Part shown: piece by piece, positions 5,689 to 11,830 of the stretch
Position numbering within the stretch: the stretch's first letter is position 1
Layout of the letters: every line of letters begins with the position of its first letter
Translations under genes and position numbers: made by a program
Notes under the pieces: model-generated
What the model was told of the DNA's origin: nothing
The model's database searches: none
Seen by the model: only the letters and a program-made list of their open reading frames with translations
Source: Cellvibrio sp.
GTDB lineage: Bacteria; Pseudomonadota; Gammaproteobacteria; Pseudomonadales; Cellvibrionaceae
Reading direction: 5' to 3'
Assembly: GCA_003524365.1 (NCBI GenBank)
Contig: DQHS01000331.1
Coordinates: forward strand, 1 to 11,830
Length of the DNA stretch: 11,830 bases

Positions 5689-8600
5689 GCTCGTTCCTCT
5701 TTTTTCAGATTGGTTGCATCGTTGTGTGTCAGCTCGAGTGCTGCATCAAGTGAATTCATAAATTCATTAATTCGAATAGGTTTGGTGAGATAGCGGAAAA
5801 AACCGGCTTCCAATCCCTGTTGGATATCATTCGGAATTGCATTGGCGCTCAATGCAATTACAGGAATATGTTGGGTTAAAGGGTCTTTGGCGAGGACCTT
5901 TAGCGCTTCGGTACCGCTCATGCCCGGTAGATTAATATCCATCAGAATTAAATCCGGCTGCGCGAGACGAGCGAGCTCCACACCCGCAAAACCGTCGCGC
6001 GCACTGAGTAGGGAAAAATCGGTTCTAGAGGCGATGATGTCTTCTACGAGTGTAAGATTTGCAGGATTGTCTTCGACATAAAGTAGCGTGCGTTTGCATG
6101 AACTATTTTTAATTTGGTGATAGTCCGGGAGCAAATTAACGTCATGACCTGAAATAGCCGCTGGGTCTTCGGCGCCCATTAATAATTCAATGCTGAAACA
6201 CGTTCCCTTGCCAAGGGTGCTTTCCACGAAAATTTTTCCGCCCATTAATTTGACCAGGCGTTTGGTCATCACCAAACCTATACCCGTTCCCTCCTCGTTG
6301 CTATTTTCTTTGCCGAGGCGATTAAAGGGTTGAAATAGTTGCGCAAGCTGTTCGGAGGACAAGCCCTCGCCGGTGTCTTCAATACTGATTCGCGCGTGCG
6401 CCTTACTACATTGCTCGCAGGTGACTGTTACCTCGCCATTCGGGCGATTGTATTTAATGGCATTGGATAACAGATTGATGAGCACTTGTTTCAGGCGGGT
6501 ATTATCTGCAGTCACTTTGAAGGGCGAATTAAATTCCGGAAAATTCAAGGTGATGTTGCGGTTAAGTGCTTGGGGTTCAACCATGGCTTTGCATTCGCGC
6601 ATAAGCTCAGGAAGTGAAACGGCTTCTATCGACAAAGGGAGCCTGCCGGATTCAATGAGTGTGAGATCAAGAATTTCATTGATTAAATCGAGCAGATACC
6701 AACCGGCTTGAAGAATTTGTAATACGCTGCGCTTTTGCGAAGGGGTTGGCTGCGGTTTGCTTGCATCAATTAATTGTGCAAAACCCAAAATGGCGTTGAG
6801 CGGTGTGCGTAATTCGTGGCTCATATTGGACAGGAAATCAGATTTTGCGCGGTTCGCTTTTTCAGCGAGTGTTTTTGCTTTGGTAAGTTCAAGATTGTTT
6901 TCCAGCAATACCTGATCCAAACGTTTTCGCTCGCTGATATCAATCAGCATATTAATGCCGCCGACAATTTTCCCCGAGGTATCGCGCAGCGGCGTAGGGT
7001 GGGCGAGAAAATTGATGCGTGATTTATCCGGTCGCTCAGCCATCGCCTCTACGCCAAAAAGTGGGCGCCCCTCTTTGAGTGCGATGGCCATTGGGCAATC
7101 TTCGTAGGCCATGGATGAGCCATCGGGATGAAACAACCTGAGCCCTTTGCACCATTTGTCATTGCCCAATTCCGGTGTGCAACCAGAAAAATCGACTGCG
7201 GTCTGGTTAAAATGGGTGAGATTTCCTTCGGCATCGGTAGCATAAATTGCAACGGGCAGCGCGTTGATTACTGCGCGCAAATGCCGCTCACTCTCGCGCA
7301 AAATATCTTCCGTGCGTTTCATTTCAGTAATGTCGAGGTTAGTGCCGATAATCGATTCCGGCTTGCCCTCTGCGTCGGTGCGCAGTGTGTCGACTGAGCG
7401 TATATAGCGAATTTCGTTAGTGCTGTCCTGACGAATGCGAAACTCACGGTGATGCCTTCCTTCTAGATGAATGGAGCTGAGCCAGCCTTTCTGCGCGACA
7501 CGGTCTTCGGATAATAAATGTTGAATCCATATGCCGCTGTCAACAATGCCGTCGGAGGTGGGTTCTACGCCGTAAATGCGGAACATTTGTTTGTCCCAAC
7601 GCATGCGATTATCGGCGAGGTTTAATTCCCAAATACCCACACCGGTTGCTTCCGTTGCCAGGCGAACCCGTTCATCGCTTTCACGCAAAGCCTGTTCAGC
7701 ATCTTTGCGATGGGTGATATTGCTGAACACAACCGCCACACGATTATTTTCTGGCTTACCAAAACGGCAGGTATAAATATCAAACCAGATGTGCAGTGAA
7801 GGAATTTGATACTCGAAGCGAACAGGCTCGCCGGTCTTCAATACCTGATCGTAAACAATGAACATATCGGGAGCTATATCTGGAACGAAATCGCTGAGAT
7901 TTTTTCCCTTGGCGTCGTGGAAGTGAGTGTGCTTTTCAAAGGAGGGATTGGTTTCTAAAAAAAGTTGATCGACGGGTACACCATCTTTATAAATTATTTC
8001 TACTACACAGAAACCCTCATCGATACTCTCAAACAGGTTTCTATAACGGTATTCCGATTCAATCATCTGTGCTTCAGCGTATTTGCGTGCGGTAATGTTG
8101 CGCAAAACGCATGCGAGATAACGTTCACCACCCAGGCGCATTTCATTAATGGCAATTTCCAATGGCAAATATTGTCCATCTTTTTGTTGGCCGTAGACTT
8201 CATGAACTATGCCGTTACTGCGTTCCTCAAGCGAGGTTTTGTAGTAGTCAAATGAACCTGTTTGGCTATCCAGATCGGGAACAATCACGTTGATTGTTTG
8301 ACCGATTAGCTCATTCGCTTTGTAGCCAAACATTTTTTCGGTAGCGCTATTCACACTTTCGATTACTTTTGTACGCGCATTAAACGTCACTATCCCATCG
8401 ATCATAGTGCCGAGTATGGTTTTAATTAATTCGGTACTGTCGAGTAATGCCTGCTGGGCGTTATTTTCGGCGGTGATATCGCGGAATACCAATACTGCTC
8501 CAATTACTTGACCATCCCGGTCGCGAATAGGCGCGCAGCTGTGGGCGATATTGCGTTCGGTGCCGTCGGATAACACCAGTATGTTGTCGCTTGCCCCTTG

Positions 8601-9554
8601 GGTGGAGCCATCCAGCAAGGTTTCCAGGGCGGGATTAAGTACCGGCTTGCGTGTTTCTTTATTAATGAGATGAAAGAATTCACAAATGGACTTACCCGTT
8701 GTTTGCGCTGAGCGAATTCCCGTTAACTGTTCGGCGACATGATTCATTAGGGTCACACATGAGTTGCAGTCGGTTGCTATTACGGCATCGCCAATTGAAT
8801 TTAGTGTGACATCCAGTTTTCGTTCGCTGTCTTGGACGGTGATGTAAGCGAGGTTTAACTGTTGGTTCATTGCTTGTTGTTTATCGAGCGAGCGTTTGGT
8901 TTCCAGATGAACCAAATCCATTAAGCGCTGGTGGATATTACGATAAATTCCATAGGCAAATGCTTGCGCAAAGAGCAGCATAAAAACACTCACCAGAATA
9001 ATAAACGCAAATAAATAACTCATGTATTTGCGGTGTTCACTGCGGTATTTCTGCAGCTGCCGGGTTTGTAATTTCTCGTATTCACGAATTGCCGCGCGAA
9101 TTGCCTCGGTTCGCTGGGTGCCTTCGCCATTGGTAAACTGGAGGATCAGGCTGCGCGAATCTACAGTGCCAGTGTCAGCAATAGCGGATGCATAAAAATC
9201 GAAACCTTGGTTAATCAGAGGAATTAGTTTATCCACTTGTGCAGTTGCAGTTGCAGTTGTCGAGTAAGACCGTAAACGCACAAGTTCTTTTCTAACTCGC
9301 TCGCGCACCTCCTCATAAGGTTTCAGGAAGTCGTCGTTGTAGGTCAGTATGTAGCCGCGCGTGCCCATGTTGGCGTCAACTACTAATGACATTATTTTTT
9401 GCGCGATATTGAGTGTCAGAGTGGTTCTCATGCGCAGATTATCAGCAGTTTTCATTCGGTCAAAAAACCAGAAAAGCAGTGCGGCAATGATTACCACCAC
9501 AATGGTGGGAATGCTGAGGATAAAAATGTTCTTCCGGGTAACTTTTGCTTTCAT
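5685..9554 (-). CDS. CHASE3, five-PAS hybrid histidine kinase with C-terminal REC
   Basis: This 1289-residue inner-membrane sensor kinase autophosphorylates on His and passes phosphate to its own REC domain and probably to the neighbouring regulator. Order of parts: membrane helix about 10-31; periplasmic CHASE3-type helical sensor about 35-175 with the signature ANMGTRGYILT at 61-71; second membrane helix about 179-203; PAS domains at about 243-361, 373-490, 501-615, 626-745 and 753-875; HisKA with His913 in SHELRTPLN; HATPase with N box around Asn1031, G1 box DTGEGL at 1060, F box around 1074-1078 and G2 box GTGIGL at 1089; REC about 1155-1275 with Glu1161-Asp1162, phospho-acceptor Asp1206 in LILMDINLPGMSG and Lys1258. 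All catalytic residues are present. CHASE3 ligands are generally unknown, and no cofactor for the PAS domains is evident. The ATG start at 9554 puts the first helix directly at the N-terminus, but the ribosome binding site is weak. First gene of the operon; the upstream spacer of about 520 bp should hold the promoter. Confidence 0.95.
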   Translation of the reverse strand: MKAKVTRKNIFILSIPTIVVVIIAALLFWFFDRMKTADNLRMRTTLTLNIAQKIMSLVVDANMGTRGYILTYNDDFLKPYEEVRERVRKELVRLRSYSTTATATAQVDKLIPLINQGFDFYASAIADTGTVDSRSLILQFTNGEGTQRTEAIRAAIREYEKLQTRQLQKYRSEHRKYMSYLFAFIILVSVFMLLFAQAFAYGIYRNIHQRLMDLVHLETKRSLDKQQAMNQQLNLAYITVQDSERKLDVTLNSIGDAVIATDCNSCVTLMNHVAEQLTGIRSAQTTGKSICEFFHLINKETRKPVLNPALETLLDGSTQGASDNILVLSDGTERNIAHSCAPIRDRDGQVIGAVLVFRDITAENNAQQALLDSTELIKTILGTMIDGIVTFNARTKVIESVNSATEKMFGYKANELIGQTINVIVPDLDSQTGSFDYYKTSLEERSNGIVHEVYGQQKDGQYLPLEIAINEMRLGGERYLACVLRNITARKYAEAQMIESEYRYRNLFESIDEGFCVVEIIYKDGVPVDQLFLETNPSFEKHTHFHDAKGKNLSDFVPDIAPDMFIVYDQVLKTGEPVRFEYQIPSLHIWFDIYTCRFGKPENNRVAVVFSNITHRKDAEQALRESDERVRLATEATGVGIWELNLADNRMRWDKQMFRIYGVEPTSDGIVDSGIWIQHLLSEDRVAQKGWLSSIHLEGRHHREFRIRQDSTNEIRYIRSVDTLRTDAEGKPESIIGTNLDITEMKRTEDILRESERHLRAVINALPVAIYATDAEGNLTHFNQTAVDFSGCTPELGNDKWCKGLRLFHPDGSSMAYEDCPMAIALKEGRPLFGVEAMAERPDKSRINFLAHPTPLRDTSGKIVGGINMLIDISERKRLDQVLLENNLELTKAKTLAEKANRAKSDFLSNMSHELRTPLNAILGFAQLIDASKPQPTPSQKRSVLQILQAGWYLLDLINEILDLTLIESGRLPLSIEAVSLPELMRECKAMVEPQALNRNITLNFPEFNSPFKVTADNTRLKQVLINLLSNAIKYNRPNGEVTVTCEQCSKAHARISIEDTGEGLSSEQLAQLFQPFNRLGKENSNEEGTGIGLVMTKRLVKLMGGKIFVESTLGKGTCFSIELLMGAEDPAAISGHDVNLLPDYHQIKNSSCKRTLLYVEDNPANLTLVEDIIASRTDFSLLSARDGFAGVELARLAQPDLILMDINLPGMSGTEALKVLAKDPLTQHIPVIALSANAIPNDIQQGLEAGFFRYLTKPIRINEFMNSLDAALELTHNDATNLKKEERA
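9241..9258. repeat. Three tandem GCAGTT hexamers within the CHASE3 coding region
   Basis: Three exact copies of GCAGTT on the plus strand encode alternating Ala-Thr on the minus strand (TTATATAQ, kinase residues 99-106). They sit in the periplasmic sensor region between predicted helices. Copy-number change would add or remove two residues without changing frame. Confidence 0.7.
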
Positions 9555-10074
9555 AAAATCTACTCTACTGCTCAGTCATAGACTCATTGTGCGGGACTGT
9601 CAGCAAATAGTTATCGCCTTATAAAGGCCGCCGGTAGCGCTGTTAAATAAAGTGACCGGTAATAAAAATCGCTTTCTCTAACTATTTCGTGCGTGGTGAA
9701 GACTATTCTATGGATCAGACAATGAATTTTTTTTGGATGGCATTTACATGTTGTTGGGGATTACCGGTGAAATGATCCAATGATTGCAAGCGTTAGTCTG
9801 TTGGATACCTAACATAGATAATGTTCGGCGAATATTTGCGCCAGAAAATGCCAAAATTTTAATCTGCGTCACAGTATTCAAGTGGGGGGACTCTGGGTTG
9901 ATCGAGTTTCGTTGACTGAATTTTTTATTTTGGGACGGAGGGAAATTAATTCTGCACACATAAGTGCGGAAACGTACTGAATCGCGTGCGAGAAGGCGGA
10001 TAATATAAGTAGTTACCCCTATTTCATTTTCGCTAGATAGGCGCAGCAGCAAGGCGCCACAGAGGAGAGAACCT
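9555..10074. other. Divergent intergenic region, about 520 bp, probably holding both promoters
   Basis: No believable gene is present: open frames on the minus strand here (such as 9744-10052) translate to low-plausibility, His/Asn-rich sequence with no domain and no ribosome binding site. The stretch separates the start of the hybrid kinase (minus) from the glycine-zipper gene (plus), so it should carry both promoters. Possible plus-strand -10 element: GATAAT at 9999-10004, without a good -35. Possible minus-strand -10: TATAAG near 9619-9624, also with a poor -35. A 9-bp inverted pair, ACCGGTAAT at 9655-9663 and ATTACCGGT at 9760-9768, could be an operator. Near the plus gene a short stem GGCGC/GCGCC (10040-10044 with 10054-10058) precedes the ribosome binding site GGAG at 10064-10067. 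None of these is strong individually. Confidence 0.4.
10064..10067 (+). promoter_or_regulatory. Ribosome binding site of the glycine-zipper gene
   Basis: GGAG within AGAGGAGAGAACCT is spaced seven bases from ATG 10075 and is the clear initiation signal for this gene. It supports ATG 10075 over any later start. Confidence 0.6.
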
Positions 10075-10584
10075 ATGGAAACTTATCGTCATTACGTATC
10101 CGGTTTTTTTGCGCACCGCGATCAGGCGGAAAAAGCGGAAGCGGATCTGATCGCTGCTGGTCTGCCCGCTACGCGCGTGCACATTTTTGACAAAGATTCC
10201 CTGCCGCCAACCCATGCCGCTACAGAAAGCAGTGATGCAGTGTTGAAAGATATTATGGTGGACGGTGCGATAGGCACAGCGGTGGGAACCGGAATAGGTG
10301 CACTGTTGACGGTAGGAATGGCGGCCGCAAGTGTGACCCTGTTTGTGGCCAGCCCCATTATTGGCCCACTGGTGATGTTGGGTTGGGGTGCGAGCTTGGG
10401 TGGGGTTGTAGGTGCGAGTGTCGGTGCTGCACAAAAAGCCCGACCACTATCTGACCTGGTTCAGGATGCAATCACCAGCGGCGGTTTGGTGGTAATTGCA
10501 GAAACTTTATCGACTGAAGAAACCGAAAGCGCAGCGAACATTTTTAAAGCGGCGGTGGGTGATTACACCGACGCGGTGGAATAG
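10075..10584 (+). CDS. Glycine-zipper membrane protein with a small ferredoxin-like N-terminal domain
   Basis: A 169-residue protein of unassigned function. Residues 1-42 (YVSGFFAHRDQAEKAEADL followed by IAAGLPATRVHIFDKD) resemble the short alpha-beta module of general-stress YflT-like proteins, in which an F-x-x-R-D-x-A-E pattern is followed by a helix and LxxAGxP. Residues 64-120 are a Gly/Ala-rich hydrophobic stretch with repeated GxxxG spacing (GAIGTAVGTGIGALL, later GWGASLGGVVGASVGAA), which suggests two membrane-inserted helices in a glycine zipper. Residues 121-169 form a soluble tail with a beta strand (GGLVVIAET) and an acidic helix. The ATG at 10075 has GGAG about seven bases upstream. 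The gene stands alone on the plus strand, convergent with the second hybrid kinase (25 bp between stops). A stress or envelope role is a guess from the fold resemblance. Confidence 0.82.
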   Translation: METYRHYVSGFFAHRDQAEKAEADLIAAGLPATRVHIFDKDSLPPTHAATESSDAVLKDIMVDGAIGTAVGTGIGALLTVGMAAASVTLFVASPIIGPLVMLGWGASLGGVVGASVGAAQKARPLSDLVQDAITSGGLVVIAETLSTEETESAANIFKAAVGDYTDAVE

Positions 10585-10609
10585 CGATGGCGCAAGGCAA
10601 AAAAATTAT

Positions 10610-11830
10610 TTAAATCGTTTTGCATCCCACCTTGGCGCGCGCCATATGTAAGAGCTCTTCAAGATCCGACAGGTTTAAGGGTTTTACCCGATGAGCATCG
10701 CAGCCCGCTGATTTGGTTTGTGAGCGATCCCCCTCCTGACCCCAACCAGTGACGGCAACAATAGTGATGTTGTCGGCCCAGGGTTGGCTGCGTAAATAGC
10801 GTGTTGCTTCGTAGCCGTTCATATTCGGCATGCCGATATCCATCAAAATTAAATCCGGCTTAAACGCTTCGGCAATAATCAGTGCCTCAATACCGTCGTG
10901 TGCCGCGCGGACTTCGCTGCCGAGTAATTCAAATAATAATTTGAGCGAGTCGTTGGCGTCGCGGTTGTCATCAACCACTAAAATTCGACAGGCGGGTACG
11001 GTAGCATTTGTTATGCGCGGTGCTATGTTAGGAGCGGCTATTGTACGCGGAGCGGGCAGGGTGACTGTAAAAACGGAACCCTGGTCGGGGCCGTCGCTAG
11101 TGACGGTGACGTTTCCATCGTGAAGTTCTATTAACATTTTAACCAGTGCCAAACCAATGCCCAATCCGCCGGTGCAGTGTTCAAGATTGTGCGGCACCTG
11201 CGCGAATAAATCGAAAATAGTAACGAGTGATTCCTGTGGAATACCTATGCCGTTATCGCGCACCGTAAAAATTACTGTGTCGTCTGCGCGCGTGGCGCCA
11301 AACCAAATTTGGCCGCCGGGCTTGGTGTAATGACAGCTGTTTAATAATAAATTACTAAACACTTGCGCGAGCCGGGTTAAATCGGCGTCGAGATATATAG
11401 GTTCGTCTGGTTTATTTATCCTAAGCTGGTGGCCTGCCGCTTCAATCGCCGGGCGAACCGCTTCAATCGCATCACCCATAATATCGGCCACGGCAATCTG
11501 GCTTTTGCGCAATTCCAATTTATTGCGCCCCATGCGTGAGACATCCAGTAAGTCATCCACCATGCGCACCATGTGTGCAAGCTGGCGATTCATCATGGCG
11601 AGCACATGCGTATATTGCGCACTGGTGCTACCACTTAATTCAATAATGCGTAACCCGTTGCGGATCGGCACCAGCGGGTTGCGTAATTCATGGGCGAGCT
11701 GTGCAATAAATTCATCTTTTTGTTGATCAACCAGCGCTGCTGCTTCCACGCGAGTTTGCAATTCCTGTTCAAGTTTTTGGCGGTCAGTAACGTCGCGTGT
11801 GGTTCCGGCGATGGCCTCTACTTCGCCATC
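10610..11830 (-). CDS. Hybrid histidine kinase (PAS-HisKA-HATPase-REC), 5' end beyond the window
   Basis: The C-terminal 406 residues of a sensor kinase are visible; the frame is open to the right edge. The first residues, DGEVEAIAGTTRDVTDRQ, are the end of a PAS/PAC domain, so a TTG at 11761 that opens a shorter frame is not the true start. Residue numbers count from the window edge. HisKA has His47 in AHELRNPL. The ATPase has an N box near Asn164, a G1 box DNGIGI near 192-197 and a G2 box GGLGIGL near 221-227. After a Pro/Ala-rich linker a REC domain carries the acidic pair in LVVDDN, phospho-acceptor Asp331 in LILMDIGMPNMNG, Thr361 and Lys383 in RVKP. It is closest to bacterial hybrid kinases of the PAS-HisKA-HATPase-REC type. 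It is not obviously part of the operon at 4061-9554, because a plus-strand gene lies between. Ligand and partner are unknown. Confidence 0.93.
   Translation of the reverse strand, partial: DGEVEAIAGTTRDVTDRQKLEQELQTRVEAAALVDQQKDEFIAQLAHELRNPLVPIRNGLRIIELSGSTSAQYTHVLAMMNRQLAHMVRMVDDLLDVSRMGRNKLELRKSQIAVADIMGDAIEAVRPAIEAAGHQLRINKPDEPIYLDADLTRLAQVFSNLLLNSCHYTKPGGQIWFGATRADDTVIFTVRDNGIGIPQESLVTIFDLFAQVPHNLEHCTGGLGIGLALVKMLIELHDGNVTVTSDGPDQGSVFTVTLPAPRTIAAPNIAPRITNATVPACRILVVDDNRDANDSLKLLFELLGSEVRAAHDGIEALIIAEAFKPDLILMDIGMPNMNGYEATRYLRSQPWADNITIVAVTGWGQEGDRSQTKSAGCDAHRVKPLNLSDLEELLHMARAKVGCKTI

Noticed and set aside
9976..10004. Sigma-70 promoter for the glycine-zipper gene (GATAAT at 9999)
   Set aside because: The hexamer 17 bases upstream does not resemble a -35 element; it is mentioned only as a weak possibility within the intergenic entry.
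9744..10052. Minus-strand open frame of 102 codons in the intergenic region
   Set aside because: Its translation is low-plausibility with no recognisable domain, and no ribosome binding site precedes it; it lies where promoters for the divergent genes are expected.
10033..10434. Minus-strand open frame of 133 codons
   Set aside because: Almost entirely antisense to the glycine-zipper gene, which has a clear ribosome binding site and sensible protein features; the antisense product is His/Thr/Gln-rich and looks like shadow translation.
11759..11761. TTG as the start of the second hybrid kinase
   Set aside because: The frame stays open to the window edge and encodes the end of a PAS/PAC domain, so the true start lies outside the window.

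Overview
The window looks like a chromosomal segment from a gammaproteobacterium. The mixed base composition, the multi-PAS hybrid kinases and the protein style suggest a Cellvibrio-like member of the Cellvibrionales, but this placement is inference from general resemblance, not from a marker gene. Every large gene is on the minus strand. Only a small glycine-zipper protein and a frame-disrupted small gene are on the plus strand. I saw no rRNA, tRNA, CRISPR array, insertion sequence or transposase.

Region by region: bases 1-1090 (minus) hold most of moeA, the molybdenum-insertion enzyme of molybdopterin cofactor synthesis. It runs off the left edge through a perfect 22-bp inverted repeat. Bases 1137-3572 (minus) encode an 811-residue patatin-like phospholipase whose catalytic Ser and Asp are separated by a long insert rich in membrane helices. 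Bases 3597-3975 (plus) hold a short gene whose two halves lie in different frames and are joined by deleting one base at a run of eight G. Bases 4061-9554 (minus) are a tight three-gene signalling operon, transcribed right to left: a 1289-residue CHASE3/five-PAS hybrid histidine kinase, a REC-PAS response regulator overlapping it by 4 bp (ATGA), and a Crp/Fnr-family transcription factor overlapping the regulator by 19 bp. Bases 9555-10074 are a gene-free spacer of about 520 bp. Bases 10075-10584 (plus) encode the glycine-zipper membrane protein. Bases 10610-11830 (minus) are the C-terminal part of a second PAS-HisKA-HATPase-REC hybrid kinase that continues past the right edge.

How the genes may work together: the central operon reads as one sensory circuit. 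A periplasmic CHASE3 input and cytoplasmic PAS sensors feed a phosphorelay, with a stand-alone REC-PAS protein as partner and a DNA-binding Crp/Fnr protein as the likely transcriptional output. The patatin-like lipase and moeA are 46 bp apart on the same strand and could be co-transcribed, though nothing links them functionally.

The two most striking signals are not ordinary genes. First, inside moeA the 33 bp between the inverted repeats encode the expected MoeA continuation (DFQRGILSNNN) only when read on the opposite strand. This means either a real local inversion or fold-back, or an assembly or amplification chimera at the sequence end. Second, the G8 tract in the small plus-strand gene could be a frameshift mutation, a slippage-controlled switch or a sequencing error.
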